A stretch of 64,000 bases of DNA from Microbispora corallina (lineage in GTDB: Bacteria; Actinomycetota; Actinomycetes; Streptosporangiales; Streptosporangiaceae): NCBI RefSeq assembly GCF_016863035.1, contig NZ_BOOC01000002.1, positions 124,001 to 188,000 on the forward strand, given 5' to 3'. This document shows positions 9,232 to 18,186 of the stretch, in pieces. Both the position numbers and the translations under genes were made by a program. The notes under the pieces are model-generated. The model was not told the DNA's origin. It did no database searches and saw only the letters and a list, made by a program, of their open reading frames with translations. Each line of letters starts with the position of its first letter. The first letter of the stretch is position 1.

Positions 9232-9813
9232 TCAGCTCCGCGTGCGCACGGCTCCGAGCCCGGCCACCACGTGGTCGACGAAGCCGTACTCCTTCGCCTC
9301 CTCGGCCGTGAACCAGCGGTCCCGGTCGGAGTCCTCCTCGATCCGCTCCAGCGGCTGCCCGGTGTGGAACGCGATCCGCTCGGCCAGCGTCTTCTTCGTG
9401 TAACGCATCTGCTCGGCCTGGATGGCGATGTCGGAGGCAGTGCCGCCGATCCCGCCGAGGGGCTGGTGCATGACGATCCGGGCGTGCGGCAGGGCGTACC
9501 GCTTGCCCCGGGCGCCGGCGCACAGCAGGAACTGGCCCATCGAGGCGGCCAGGCCCATGGTCACCGTCACGACGTCGTTCGGGACGTACTGCATGACGTC
9601 GTAAATCGCCATTCCCGCGGACACCGAGCCGCCGGGGGAATTGATGTAGAGGCTGATGTCGCGGCGGGAGTCCTCCGCGGTGAGCAGGAGCAACTCCGAG
9701 CAGATCCGGTTGGCGATCTCGTCGGTCACCTCCTGGCCGAGCACGACGATGCGCTGCTCCAGCAGGCGTTGCCCCAGCTGAGCCGAGGCGAGCGGGTCGG
9801 ACGCCGAGTCCAT
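9232..9813 (-). CDS. clpP: ATP-dependent Clp protease proteolytic subunit (ClpP paralogue)
   Basis: A 193-residue ClpP that forms a tetradecameric serine-protease barrel with a Clp ATPase. ATG 9813 follows AGGGGGACCAC; the longer open frame upstream has no support. Catalytic triad S91 (AASMGQFLL), H116 (MHQPLGG) and D165 (SDRDRW) is complete with the expected spacing (25 and 49 residues). It is monocistronic and not next to tig, a second clpP or clpX, so it is likely one of the extra actinomycete paralogues (ClpP3-5 type) rather than the main pair. Convergent with the AraC gene; its upstream region contains a TTTCGCC-N5-GGCGA inverted repeat near 9837-9854. Confidence 0.93.
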   Translation of the reverse strand: MDSASDPLASAQLGQRLLEQRIVVLGQEVTDEIANRICSELLLLTAEDSRRDISLYINSPGGSVSAGMAIYDVMQYVPNDVVTVTMGLAASMGQFLLCAGARGKRYALPHARIVMHQPLGGIGGTASDIAIQAEQMRYTKKTLAERIAFHTGQPLERIEEDSDRDRWFTAEEAKEYGFVDHVVAGLGAVRTRS

Positions 9814-9953
9814 GTGGTCCCCCTGTCGATCGTGGTTTCGCCGGTGAGGCGACCATATCCCCGCGCCCCAGGAAAAGGCCTGGTCGTTTCGCCCTGGGCA
9901 CATTTCACTATTGGCGCATTATTCCCTCAGTGAAATTCGGGAATGACAGCGAA

Positions 9954-9985
9954 AGGCGCCTCCCGGGAATTCCCGGAAGGCGCCT
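9954..9985 (-). terminator. strong hairpin terminator of glyS
   Basis: Nested inverted repeat 3' of glyS: outer AGGCGCCT arms (9954-9961 and 9978-9985) and an inner CCGGGAATTCCCGG palindrome separated by one wobble pair. On the minus strand the hairpin begins 13 nt after the glyS stop and is followed by TTCGC. It separates glyS from clpP. Confidence 0.75.
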
Positions 9986-9998
9986 CCCTGCCCGCGCG

Positions 9999-11384
9999 TC
10001 AGTCGTTGAGGTGCTGGCGCAGGTACGACTCGACCTGGTCGAGCGCGACCCGCTGCTGGGCCATGGTGTCCCGCTCGCGGATCGTCACGGCCTGGTCCTC
10101 GAGGGTGTCGAAGTCGACCGTGATGGCGAACGGCGTGCCGATCTCGTCCTGGCGGCGGTAGCGGCGGCCGATCGCGCCCGCGTCGTCGAAGTCCACGTTC
10201 CACCGGCGGCGCAGCCGGGCGGCCAGGTCGCGCGCCTTGGGCGACAGGTCGGCGTTGCGCGACAGCGGGAGCACGGCGACCTTGACCGGCGCCAGCCGGT
10301 GGTCGAGCCGCATGACCGTGCGCTCCTCCATCACGCCCTTCGCGTTGGGCGCCTCGTCCACGGTGTAGGCGTCGAGGAGGAACGTCAGCGTGGCCCGGTC
10401 CACACCCGCCGCCGGCTCGATGACGTACGGCACGTAGCGCTCGCCCGTGTCCTGCTCGAAGAACGACAGGTCCGTGCCGGACGCCTTGCCGTGGGCCGTC
10501 AGGTCGAAGTCGGTCCGGTTGGCGATGCCCTCGAGCTCGCCCCACTCGCCGCCCGCGAAGTTGAAGCGGTACTCGACGTCGACGGTCCGCTTCGAATAGT
10601 GGGACAGCTTGTCCTTGGGGTGCTCGTAGAGCCGGAGGTTGTCCTTGTTGATGCCGAGGTCGACGTACCAGCGCAGGCGCTCGTCGATCCAGTACTGGTG
10701 CCACTCCTCGTCGGTGCCGGGCTTGACGAAGAACTCCATCTCCATCTGCTCGAACTCGCGCGTCCGGAAGATGAAGTTGCCCGGGGTGATCTCGTTGCGG
10801 AACGACTTGCCGATCTGCCCGATGCCGAACGGGATCTTCTTGCGGGCCGACTGCTGGACGTTCAGGTAGTTGATGAAGATGCCCTGGGCCGTCTCCGGAC
10901 GCAGGTAGGCGAGGCCCGACTCGTCCTCGACCGGGCCGAGGTAGGTCTTCAGCAGGCCGCTGAACTGCCGCGGCGGCGTGAAGGTGCCCTTGTTGCCGCA
11001 GTTGGGGCAGGTGATGTCGGCCAGGCCGCCCGCCGGCTCGCTGCCGTGCTTTTCGGCGTACGCCTCCAGCAGGTGGTCGGCGCGGTACCGCTTGTGGCAC
11101 GACTGGCACTCGGTCAGCGGGTCGGTGAAGGTGTCGACGTGGCCGCTGGCCTGCCAGACCTCCCGGGCGAGGATGACGCACGAGTCGAGGCCGACGACGT
11201 CGTCGCGGCCCTGGACCATGGCCTTCCACCACTCGCGCTTGACGTTGTTCTTCAGCTCGACACCGAGGGGTCCGTAGTCCCAGGACGCGCGGAGGCCGCC
11301 GTAGATCTCGCTCGACGGGAAGACCAGCCCGCGGCGCTTGGCGAGGCTGACGATCGTTTCCAGGACGTCGGTGCGACGTGCCAT
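9999..11384 (-). CDS. glyS: glycyl-tRNA synthetase, single-chain (alpha2) type
   Basis: A 461-residue class II synthetase charging tRNA-Gly. ATG 11384 follows GGAG with good spacing; a longer open frame upstream is arginine/proline-rich and rejected. The protein begins [18 protein letters not shown], contains the class II motifs ([10 protein letters not shown] around residue 200, [12 protein letters not shown]) and a C-terminal anticodon-binding domain ending YLRQHLND. A zinc-ribbon-like CQSCHKRY...CPNCGNKG lies in the insertion (about 95-150), as in other bacterial eukaryote-like GlyRS. It is followed by a strong terminator. The neighbouring zur, uppS and recO genes form a gene group conserved in actinobacteria. 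Confidence 0.97.
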   Translation of the reverse strand: MARRTDVLETIVSLAKRRGLVFPSSEIYGGLRASWDYGPLGVELKNNVKREWWKAMVQGRDDVVGLDSCVILAREVWQASGHVDTFTDPLTECQSCHKRYRADHLLEAYAEKHGSEPAGGLADITCPNCGNKGTFTPPRQFSGLLKTYLGPVEDESGLAYLRPETAQGIFINYLNVQQSARKKIPFGIGQIGKSFRNEITPGNFIFRTREFEQMEMEFFVKPGTDEEWHQYWIDERLRWYVDLGINKDNLRLYEHPKDKLSHYSKRTVDVEYRFNFAGGEWGELEGIANRTDFDLTAHGKASGTDLSFFEQDTGERYVPYVIEPAAGVDRATLTFLLDAYTVDEAPNAKGVMEERTVMRLDHRLAPVKVAVLPLSRNADLSPKARDLAARLRRRWNVDFDDAGAIGRRYRRQDEIGTPFAITVDFDTLEDQAVTIRERDTMAQQRVALDQVESYLRQHLND

Positions 11385-11552
11385 CAGTGGGACTCCATCC
11401 GGCTGGGTGTCGGCGTTGAGATCAGCTCGGGATCCGCGGGACCCCGCTCGATCGACCGGGCAGGCCGGCGTGATCTCCGCCGGGGCAGCCGGATCGGCTG
11501 GGCACCTGCCCGAATCTGTGGTCAAGCTTAGGGGACTCGCGCGCCCCCGCGC

Positions 11553-11879
11553 TCAGGCCTTGCCGACAGACCCGGCCGCGCCGCCGTCCGGCAGGCCGTA
11601 GACGCCTTCGAACGCGCTCGGCTCGTTGATCATCAGGGTCATCAGCGGGTACATCGCCATCCGGGCCGCCGACAGCGCCCGCCGGTAGAAGCCGGCACCC
11701 TCCCACTCGCTGACCAGGGCCCACAGGACGGGCTCGTCGACCGACCGGCCGACCTGCCCGCGCAGGTATCCCGGCTGGGCGGCCAGCACGTCGAGGATGG
11801 CGCGGGCCTGGACGGCGAACTCGTCGGCCTGCGAACCGGGCACCGAGTAGCGGATCACGGCGAGCATGGCGTTCAGCAT
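11553..11879 (-). CDS. antibiotic biosynthesis monooxygenase (ABM) domain protein
   Basis: A 108-residue single-domain protein with a ferredoxin-like ABM fold: MLAVIRYSVPG, a central FAVQARAILDVLAAQPGYLRGQVGRS helix-strand pair and WALVSEWEGAGFYRRAL. Such proteins are small dimeric oxygenases, heme-degrading enzymes or folds without known catalysis; no heme-ligand pattern is evident. The start at 11879 was preferred over 11867 because a weak GGGATGG precedes it. It lies upstream of glyS on the same strand with a 168-bp gap and is divergent from a small membrane protein. Function unknown. Confidence 0.75.
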   Translation of the reverse strand: MLNAMLAVIRYSVPGSQADEFAVQARAILDVLAAQPGYLRGQVGRSVDEPVLWALVSEWEGAGFYRRALSAARMAMYPLMTLMINEPSAFEGVYGLPDGGAAGSVGKA

Positions 11880-11995
11880 GCCATCCCGCCGCCGCGCCGC
11901 GTCCCGCCGCCCGTCCCGTACGCCACCCGAGGCCGGAGCGATGCACCGCGCCCGGGCAGGTGCGCCGCGGCGGCGGGGGTGACTAGGCTCGTCGT

Positions 11996-12427
11996 GTGGC
12001 ACGCGACTCCGACCCGACACGTCGTCCCAAGGCCCCCGCGCACCCGCTGGCGAGGAAGCCGGCCCCGGGGACGGCCGGGGCGCGGCCCGCGCGCCCGGCG
12101 CGGCGGCCGCTGCCGGCGGGCGAGCAGTTCTTCACCCCCGGCGCCACCGGGCTGCGGCGGTCGGTCGAGCTGAAGAGCGCCGCGCCGCTGGTGTTCCTCT
12201 TCCAGCTCCCGCGCTGGGTGGTGCCGGTCGTCATGGTCGCGCTGCTGCTCGCCGGACTGGTCGTCGCCGACTGGCGGGGCGGGATCGCGGTGCTCCCGGT
12301 GCTGGCGTTCGTCCTGTGGCTGGCCTACCTCTCGTGGCCCTCGCTGCGCCCCGCCGGGCGGCTCCTGCGGGTGGCGCTCGTGACCTTCATCGTGCTGCTC
12401 GCGGCCACCCGATTCGGCCTAATCTGA
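11996..12427 (+). CDS. small membrane protein, DUF6703-like
   Basis: A 143-residue protein with a basic, proline/alanine-rich cytoplasmic N-terminus (1-65) and three hydrophobic helices (about 70-90, 93-112, 120-141). It resembles a family of unknown function (DUF6703, from memory) that accompanies zur and glyS in actinobacteria. GTG 11996 has no Shine-Dalgarno; a TAGGCT hexamer ends 6 nt before it, so the transcript is probably leaderless. It is followed 105 bp later by zur. No role is proposed. Confidence 0.75.
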   Translation: MARDSDPTRRPKAPAHPLARKPAPGTAGARPARPARRPLPAGEQFFTPGATGLRRSVELKSAAPLVFLFQLPRWVVPVVMVALLLAGLVVADWRGGIAVLPVLAFVLWLAYLSWPSLRPAGRLLRVALVTFIVLLAATRFGLI

Positions 12428-12532
12428 GGAGTGGAGCGCATCGGGGAACGCCCGGCGGGAGCGGCTCGCCGCAGGTCCGATCCCCGCTGCGGGCTCGGTA
12501 GATTCGTGGGGAAGCCGCACACAGGAGTCCTG

Positions 12533-12928
12533 ATGACCAAGAGCCGCGACGCCGTTCACGAGATCCTCCGGCAGAGCACGGGGTTCCGGAGCGCGCAGGA
12601 CGTGTTCGCCGAGATGCGCGCGGACGGCTCGAAGATCGGCCTCACCACCGTCTACCGCGCCCTGCAGTCCCTTTCCGACGCCGGCCGCGTCGACGTCCTG
12701 CGCACCGACGAGGGCGAGTCGGTCTACCGCGCCTGCCAGAGCGAGTCGCACCACCACCACCTCGTGTGCCGTCACTGCGGGCTGACGGTCGAGGTGGCCG
12801 GGCCCGACGTCGAGCGGTGGGCCGAGGTCGTGGGCGCCGAGCACGGCTTCACCCAGGTCACCCACACCGTCGAGGTCTTCGGCACCTGCGGGTCGTGCGC
12901 GTCGGCCGTATCGGCGGCGAACGCCTGA
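12533..12928 (+). CDS. zur: zinc uptake regulator Zur (Fur family)
   Basis: A 131-residue Fur-family repressor. ATG 12533 follows AGGAG; a TAGATT -10 lies at 12499-12504. The winged helix (about 33-50, SKIGLTTVYRALQSL) is followed by the dimerisation domain with HHHHLVCRHCG (73-83) and the structural zinc site C79-x2-C82 / C119-x2-C122. Wording such as FRSAQDVFAEM and GLTVEVAGPDVERWAE is very close to Streptomyces Zur as I remember it, and the location by glyS and uppS fits. Zur with zinc represses zinc uptake and zinc-free ribosomal protein paralogues. Unlike the Streptomyces locus I recall, no znuABC-type transporter is adjacent. Confidence 0.9.
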   Translation: MTKSRDAVHEILRQSTGFRSAQDVFAEMRADGSKIGLTTVYRALQSLSDAGRVDVLRTDEGESVYRACQSESHHHHLVCRHCGLTVEVAGPDVERWAEVVGAEHGFTQVTHTVEVFGTCGSCASAVSAANA

Positions 12929-13052
12929 GGTCCCGTCCCCCGGCGCCCCGCACCGGTCGGCGGCGCGCCCCGCGTCGTACGCCGTGCGGCGACGCCGTCC
13001 CACGCGGGCGCCCGGAGAGGTACGCTGCCACCGCCGGACAGAGGGAGAGGCC

Positions 13053-13601
13053 GTGCCGTTCAGCCATGACATGGTGTACTCGCTGGCGACCGTGGTCGAG
13101 CTGATCAACACGGGCGCGGACGAGCGCGACGGGCTGGCCGGGGTCGAGGACCTCGAGGCGTTCGTCCGCCAGCGTCAGGTGAGCGGCGTCGGCCGGGTGA
13201 CCGACCACGACCTGGCCGAGGTGCGGGCGCTGCGGCGCGACTTCCACGAGGTGTTCACCGCGCCCGACAGTCGGGCCGCGATCGCGCTGCTCAACACGCT
13301 GCTCGGGCGCACCCGCATCACGCCGAGCCTCACCGAGCACGACGGCTTCCCCGTCCACGTGCACTACTTCGCGCCGGGCGCGTCTGTCGCCGAGCACCTC
13401 GCCGCGGACTGCGGGGTGGCGCTCGCCCACGTGATCGTCGAGGACGAGTGGGAGCGGCTGCGGACGTGCGCCGCCCCCGACTGCTCCCACGTCTTCGTGG
13501 ACGAGTCGCGCAACCGCTCCCGGGTCTACTGCGACAGCCGCACCTGCGGCAACCGGATGCACGTGGCCGCCTACCGGGCCCGGCGCCGCCCCGCGTCCTG
13601 A
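13053..13601 (+). CDS. CGNR zinc-finger protein
   Basis: A 182-residue protein starting at GTG after GGGAGAGG, with a TACGCT -10 at 13021-13026. The N-terminal ABATE-like domain (about 1-125) precedes a C-terminal zinc finger with C-A-A-P-D-C ... YC ... TCGNR (about 140-180), the signature that names the CGNR family. These are probably stress-response transcription regulators; the ligand is unknown. It ends 13 nt from the convergent uppS stop. The finger is complete. Confidence 0.88.
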   Translation: MPFSHDMVYSLATVVELINTGADERDGLAGVEDLEAFVRQRQVSGVGRVTDHDLAEVRALRRDFHEVFTAPDSRAAIALLNTLLGRTRITPSLTEHDGFPVHVHYFAPGASVAEHLAADCGVALAHVIVEDEWERLRTCAAPDCSHVFVDESRNRSRVYCDSRTCGNRMHVAAYRARRRPAS

Positions 13602-13614
13602 CGGACGTGCCGCG

Positions 13615-14394
13615 TCAGGCGCCGCCCGCCTCGTTGGGAATCGCCCCGCCGTAGCGGCGGTCCCGCTTGGCGTAGATCTCGCAGGCCTGCCACAGGTCGC
13701 GGCGGTCGAAGTCGGGCCAGAGCTGGTTGAGGAACACCATCTCGGCGTACGCCGACTGCCAGAGCAGGAAGTTCGAGGTGCGCTGCTCCCCCGACGAGCG
13801 CAGGAACAGGTCGACGTCCGGGATCTCGGGCTCGTCGAGGTAGCCGGCGAAGAGCTTCTCGGACACCTTCTCCGGTTTCACCCGCCCGGCCGCGATCTCC
13901 CGGGCCAGCCGTACGGCGGCGTCCACGATCTCGGCCCGGCCGCCGTAGTTGACGCAGAACTGCAGGGTCAGCGTGCTGTTGCGGACCGTCATCTGCTCGG
14001 CGTCCTGGAGCTCCTTGATGACGCTCTTCCACAGCCGTCCCGGACGGCCCGCCCAGCGCACCCGCACGCCCATCGCGTGGAGCTGGTCGCGGCGCCTGCG
14101 GATGACGTCGCGGTTGAACCCCATCAGGAAGCGGACCTCGTCGGGCGAGCGCTTCCAGTTCTCGGTGGAGAAGGCGTACGCCGACAGGTAGGGGATGCCG
14201 ACCTCGATCGCGCCCTCGATCACATCGAACAGCGACGCCTCGCCCATCTTGTGCCCCTCGGTGCGGGGCAGGCCGCGGGCCTTGGCCCAGCGGCCGTTGC
14301 CGTCCATGACGATCGCGACGTGCCTCGGGAGGAGGTCGCGCGGGATGGGCGGAGGGGTGGCGCCTGACGGATGCGGAGTCGGTGGACGGACCAT
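13615..14394 (-). CDS. uppS: isoprenyl (undecaprenyl/polyprenyl) diphosphate synthase
   Basis: A 259-residue cis-prenyltransferase that extends an allylic diphosphate with isopentenyl diphosphate to make the lipid carrier for peptidoglycan and glycan export. Catalytic D31 is in [31 protein letters not shown] and the C-terminal [15 protein letters not shown] substrate-binding motif are all present. Chain length (C50 or C55) cannot be read from sequence. A TACGCT hexamer ends 6 nt upstream of the ATG in the 30-bp gap after recO, so it appears to have its own leaderless promoter. Convergent with the CGNR gene. Confidence 0.96.
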   Translation of the reverse strand: MVRPPTPHPSGATPPPIPRDLLPRHVAIVMDGNGRWAKARGLPRTEGHKMGEASLFDVIEGAIEVGIPYLSAYAFSTENWKRSPDEVRFLMGFNRDVIRRRRDQLHAMGVRVRWAGRPGRLWKSVIKELQDAEQMTVRNSTLTLQFCVNYGGRAEIVDAAVRLAREIAAGRVKPEKVSEKLFAGYLDEPEIPDVDLFLRSSGEQRTSNFLLWQSAYAEMVFLNQLWPDFDRRDLWQACEIYAKRDRRYGGAIPNEAGGA

Positions 14395-14424
14395 GTTCCG
14401 AGCGTATTGGGTCGGGCGTGGTCC

Positions 14425-15486
14425 TCAGGTGCGGGAGATGTGCGGATCCTGCGCGAATTCGCCGCCCCGCCGCGCGGCGTCCTCCCCGGCCCGGGCGCCC
14501 CGTTCCGCGCCCCGCTGTGCGCCCCGCTGTGCGCCCCAGGTCGCGTCGTCCCCCGGCGGGCCCGGCTCACGATCAGGCCGCCCGGACGTCCACGCGTCGT
14601 CCCCTGACGGCGCGGGCTCGTCACCGGGCCACTCCGGGTCCCAGGCGTCGCCGCCCGACGGCCCGGGCTCGCGGCCGGGCTCGGAATCCCCGGCCTCGTC
14701 CCCCGGCCGGCCGGGCTCCGCCGCCGGCCACCACGCGCCGGGGACCGGGCCCGCGGGCCACTCCCTCTCGACGTGGCGCAGTGAGCGGATGCCGTGCTCC
14801 AGGTGCCACTGCAGGTAGGCGGCCACCAGGCCGCTGCACTCGGTACGGTGCCGGGACTCGGAGGCGTCCGCCGCCGGCCAGTCGCCGCGCAGCAGCGCGA
14901 TCATGAGCGCGATCGTCTCGGCGGCCGGGACGGCGGCGACCGGCGGGCGGCACGCCCCGCACACCACGCCCCCCGCCACGATCGCGAACGCGCGCACGGC
15001 CTCCGCGCCGCAGCGGGCGCACTCCGACAGGGCCGGGGCGTACCCCGCGACCGCGAGCGAGCGCAGGAAGAACGCGTCGAGCACCAGCCGGGCCTCGTGA
15101 CCGCCCTCGGCGAGCGTGCGCAGGCCGCCGACCAGCAGGAGGAACTGGCGCAGCGCCGGCTCCTTCTCCCCCACGGTGAGCCGGTCGGCGGTCTCCAGCA
15201 TCGCGGACCCCGCCGTGTAGCGGGGGTAGTCGCCCACGATCGCCTCGCCGTACGGGTGGAGGGTCTCCACCTGCGTGATCACGTCGAGCGTCCTGCCCGC
15301 GTGAAGCTGCAGGTCGACGTGGGAGAACGGCTCCAGGCGCGCGCCGAACCGCGACATGGTCCTGCGGACGCCCTTGGCCACGCCGCGGACCTTGCCGGTG
15401 CGGCGCGTGAGGATCGTGATGATGCGGTCGGCCTCGCCCAGCTTCTGGGTGCGCAGCACGACGCCCTCGTCGCGGTAGAGGCTCAC
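14425..15486 (-). CDS. recO: DNA repair protein RecO with long low-complexity tail
   Basis: RecO, which loads RecA with RecR and anneals ssDNA. The N-terminal OB fold (MSLYRDEGVVLRTQKLGEAD, 1-80), helical middle and zinc site C156-x2-C159 / C176-x2-C179 are intact. The core ends near residue 245 (RSLRHVEREWPAG); about 105 extra residues follow, rich in Gly, Pro, Asp, Glu and Trp with repeated PGDE/PSGDDAW blocks and a GAQRGAQRGAERGAR repeat. Usual RecO length is about 240-260. GTG 15486 lies 6 nt after a TACCAT hexamer, suggesting a leaderless mRNA. The tail extends to 30 nt before uppS. Confidence 0.94.
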   Translation of the reverse strand: MSLYRDEGVVLRTQKLGEADRIITILTRRTGKVRGVAKGVRRTMSRFGARLEPFSHVDLQLHAGRTLDVITQVETLHPYGEAIVGDYPRYTAGSAMLETADRLTVGEKEPALRQFLLLVGGLRTLAEGGHEARLVLDAFFLRSLAVAGYAPALSECARCGAEAVRAFAIVAGGVVCGACRPPVAAVPAAETIALMIALLRGDWPAADASESRHRTECSGLVAAYLQWHLEHGIRSLRHVEREWPAGPVPGAWWPAAEPGRPGDEAGDSEPGREPGPSGGDAWDPEWPGDEPAPSGDDAWTSGRPDREPGPPGDDATWGAQRGAQRGAERGARAGEDAARRGGEFAQDPHISRT

Positions 15487-15602
15487 CTGACCATGGTAGG
15501 GGCGGCCGCCTCGCCGGATGTTCGCCGCATGCCACCTGGGTGAAAGGTGAAATTTCGGTAATGATCTGGAGACGATGACACGCTCGGCGGGGGCCGGAAG
15601 CT

Positions 15603-15640
15603 GTACGACAGGTAGTCGTACGGTAAACCTGGGGTACGAC
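15603..15640. promoter_or_regulatory. inverted repeat with extra half-site upstream of the phosphatidyltransferase operon
   Basis: GTACGAC-AGGTA-GTCGTAC (15603-15621) is a perfect 7-bp inverted repeat, and a third GTACGAC follows at 15634-15640. The site is about 100 bp upstream of the 15739 start in the 252-bp divergent gap with recO; it looks like an operator for an unidentified regulator. Nothing else was recognised in this gap. Confidence 0.45.
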
Positions 15641-15738
15641 GGCTCTTCCGGAAGGTCACTAAGCTTCTGCCTCCGGCGGAATCCCCGCGCCGGTCAAGCC
15701 TGACGGCCTGATCTCCCCCCGCTGCTCGAAAGGGTGCC

Positions 15739-17322
15739 ATGACCCGCGTGATCCTGCTGGGCTCGCCGCCCGGCCCGATCGCTTCGCCGCCGCCGGGCGG
15801 CCAGCCCGCTCTGCCGGCCGACATCACGCTGGCGTCCCTGCCCGGGGCCCCGTCGGCGTACGGCAGGCTGCTCGCGCAGCTCGCCTCGCTGGACCCCGAG
15901 CCGGTGACGATCGCCCGGCCGGGCGACGCCGCGGCCTACCGGGGGCACCCGGGATGGGTGGTCGAGAGCGCGGACGTGGCCGGCGACCTGCGCGCCGTCG
16001 CCGACGCGGCCGAGGCCGCCGACGGCAACCTGCTGATCCTCCCGGCGGACGCGCTCGTCCACGACGAGCTGATCTACCAGATCACCAAGGCCAAGCGGGC
16101 GGCGCTCGCGCTCATCGTCCGGGAGGAGCGCGACGAGGACGGCCCGGAGGAGCCGCCCATCGACGAGGCGGACCCGGAGATCGGCCGCAAGGTCCTGGAG
16201 GGGCTCCCCCAGCGCACCCGGGCCGGCCGGGGCCGGGTGATCTCGGTCGGCACGGCGTACCACGCGGTGACCCGCCCGAACGCGGCGCTGCTGGGCCCGA
16301 TCCACCTCCACCAGCGGCACGCCGCGGTCCTCGCCGAGGCCGCCCGCGAGCTGGCGGAGATGGCGCACCTGTTCGGCCCCGAGGACGACGTCACCGAGCT
16401 CCTCATCCTCGGGCTCGTCCGGCGCGGGGTGTCGGTCGGCGTGCGCGGCCGCCGCGACCTGTTCTACCGCCGGATCCGCAGCCAGCGGGAGGCCGACGAG
16501 GCGCAGGCGGAGATGGCCGGCTTCAACGAGGACCGTGCCCGGCTGAACAACGCGGTGAAGGGCGCCGACGGCTTCTTCACCACGTTCTTCGTCAGCACCT
16601 ACTCGCGCTTCATCGCCCGGTGGGCGGCCCGGCGCGGGCTGACCCCCAACCAGGTCACGCTGATCTCGATCGCGCTCGGCCTGCTGTCGGCCGGCGCCTT
16701 CGCCACCGGCACCCGGTGGGGCGCGGTGGCCGGCGCGGTGCTCATCTACTTTGCGTTCGTCTTCGACTGCGTCGACGGCCAGCTCGCGCGGTACGCCCGC
16801 AAGTTCGGCGTGCTCGGCGCCTGGCTCGACGCGACGTTCGACCGGTTCAAGGAGTACGCGGTCTTCGTCGGCCTGGCGGTCGGGGCGACCGTGTCGGGGC
16901 AGTTCGGGGACGGCGAGGGCGTCTGGACGCTGGCGCTGGTGGCGCTGGCCCTCCAGACGGTCAAGCACCTGCTTGACTTCTCGTTCGGCGCGGCCAACCG
17001 GCGGCGGGCGCCGGTGCCGCTGCCCACGCTCGCGCTGACCGTGGCCGACGACCGGCCGCTGCGGGCCGCCCTCGAGGAGCGCAAGGCGACCCGCAACACC
17101 GGCGTCCGCAGCCTGCTGAGGCTCTGGACCAGGGCCGGGAAGTTCCGCGCCGTCCACTGGGCCCGCAAGATGATCGTGTTCCCCATCGGCGAGCGCTTCG
17201 CGGCCATCGCGATCACCTCCGCGTTCTTCGACCCCCGCGTCACCTTCCTCACGCTCGTGATCTGGGGCGGCGTCGCGGCCACCTACACCCTCACCGGACG
17301 TCTCCTGAGGTCTCTCGCATGA
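15739..17322 (+). CDS. CDP-alcohol phosphatidyltransferase family membrane protein with N-terminal nucleotidyltransferase-like domain
   Basis: A 527-residue two-part protein. Residues 1-230 look soluble and resemble a degenerate nucleotidyltransferase-like fold (LLILPADALVHDELIYQIT). Residues about 285-480 form a CDP-alcohol phosphatidyltransferase: the signature D346-G347-x2-A350-R351-x8-G360-x3-D364-x3-D368 is complete, so it should transfer a phospho-alcohol from CDP-alcohol or CDP-diacylglycerol within the membrane. Substrate is not evident; an inositol- or glycerol-type lipid headgroup is possible. The stop overlaps the next start by 4 nt (ATGA), showing translational coupling to the DUF5941-like gene. 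AAAGGG ribosome site. Confidence 0.85.
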   Translation: MTRVILLGSPPGPIASPPPGGQPALPADITLASLPGAPSAYGRLLAQLASLDPEPVTIARPGDAAAYRGHPGWVVESADVAGDLRAVADAAEAADGNLLILPADALVHDELIYQITKAKRAALALIVREERDEDGPEEPPIDEADPEIGRKVLEGLPQRTRAGRGRVISVGTAYHAVTRPNAALLGPIHLHQRHAAVLAEAARELAEMAHLFGPEDDVTELLILGLVRRGVSVGVRGRRDLFYRRIRSQREADEAQAEMAGFNEDRARLNNAVKGADGFFTTFFVSTYSRFIARWAARRGLTPNQVTLISIALGLLSAGAFATGTRWGAVAGAVLIYFAFVFDCVDGQLARYARKFGVLGAWLDATFDRFKEYAVFVGLAVGATVSGQFGDGEGVWTLALVALALQTVKHLLDFSFGAANRRRAPVPLPTLALTVADDRPLRAALEERKATRNTGVRSLLRLWTRAGKFRAVHWARKMIVFPIGERFAAIAITSAFFDPRVTFLTLVIWGGVAATYTLTGRLLRSLA

Positions 17323-18032
17323 TCACCCAGCCGCAGGCCCCCGCGATCACCGACCCGGACGAGGAGCGCCGCCGCGTCCAGACCATGCGGCTGCTGGCCT
17401 ACCGCGACGACGGCCCTCTCGCCGCCGCGCTCAAGGGCCGGCTGGGTCCCGGGCTGCCGCCCGTGCCCGCGACGCTCGCCGCGCTGGTCGTCATCGTGGC
17501 GCTGGCCGTCGCCGGAACACTGACCGACGGCCCGATCCTGCTGGTGCCCGTGCTGGTCATGGTCGTGCTCGTCGTGCCGACCGCGGCGCGCGACCACCTG
17601 GGCCGGTTCGACTGGCTCACCCCGCCGCTGCTGCGGGCCGCCGAGTTCCTCACGATCATCCTGCTCGGGCTGGCCGAGGACACGCCCAAGTGGCTGCTGT
17701 TCGTGCTGCTCTACATCGTGGGCTACCACACGTACGACACCGTGTACCGGACCCGGCAGAGCATCTGGCCGCCGTCGTGGATCTTCCTCGCCGGGCTCGG
17801 CTGGGAGGTCCGCCTGCTGATCCTCGGCGTGGGGGCCGCGGCCGGGGTGCTGACCCCGGTGACGGCCGTGCTCACGGCGTACCTGCTGGTGCTGTTCTCC
17901 GTGGAGAGCGTGCTGAGCTGGGTGCGGCTGGACAAGGCGTCCGCCCAGGCTCAGGCCCAGGCCGACCAGGACCTCGAGCAGTCGCCCGAGGACGCGGCCG
18001 AGCAGGTCACGGGCGACGCCGAGCGCGCCTGA
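17319..18032 (+). CDS. DUF5941-like membrane protein coupled to the phosphatidyltransferase
   Basis: A 237-residue protein with a short cytoplasmic N-terminus, about five hydrophobic helices (about 45-62, 66-85, 105-125, 150-175, 178-200) and a charged, glutamine-rich C-terminal tail (AQAQAQADQDLEQ). It resembles the DUF5941 domain which, as I recall, is often fused to the C-terminus of CDP-alcohol phosphatidyltransferases; here the two parts are separate overlapping genes, supporting a joint membrane complex. An HTYDTVYRTRQ motif is the most conserved-looking segment. A strong terminator hairpin follows at 18114. Confidence 0.75.
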   Translation: MITQPQAPAITDPDEERRRVQTMRLLAYRDDGPLAAALKGRLGPGLPPVPATLAALVVIVALAVAGTLTDGPILLVPVLVMVVLVVPTAARDHLGRFDWLTPPLLRAAEFLTIILLGLAEDTPKWLLFVLLYIVGYHTYDTVYRTRQSIWPPSWIFLAGLGWEVRLLILGVGAAAGVLTPVTAVLTAYLLVLFSVESVLSWVRLDKASAQAQAQADQDLEQSPEDAAEQVTGDAERA

Positions 18033-18113
18033 GCCGCCGGTCCCCCTGGAACCGGGCGCGGCTGACCCGCCGTTAGTAGGCCGGGCGCCCGGCCCCGTGA
18101 TGCCCTTCAGGCC

Positions 18114-18141
18114 GATCCGCCTCGCGCACGCGAGGCGGATC
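18114..18141. terminator. bidirectional hairpin between convergent genes
   Basis: GATCCGCCTCGC (18114-18125) and GCGAGGCGGATC (18130-18141) form a perfect 12-bp stem with a 4-nt loop, located between the ends of the plus-strand DUF5941-like gene and the minus-strand DinB-fold gene. Confidence 0.75.
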
Positions 18142-18186
18142 AGGCGGGCGGCGCGGACGCGGGCGGCCGATGCGAGCGCCGGGCGG

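Noticed and set aside
9837..9854. TTTCGCC-N5-GGCGA inverted repeat upstream of clpP as a ClgR box
   Set aside because: The spacing between CGC and GCG is longer than in the ClgR motifs I remember, so the assignment was not made; it is only mentioned in the clpP entry.
11385..11552. Possible T-box or riboswitch upstream of glyS
   Set aside because: Several GC-rich inverted repeats exist but no T-box sequence or other riboswitch core was recognised, and glyS has a normal ribosome site.
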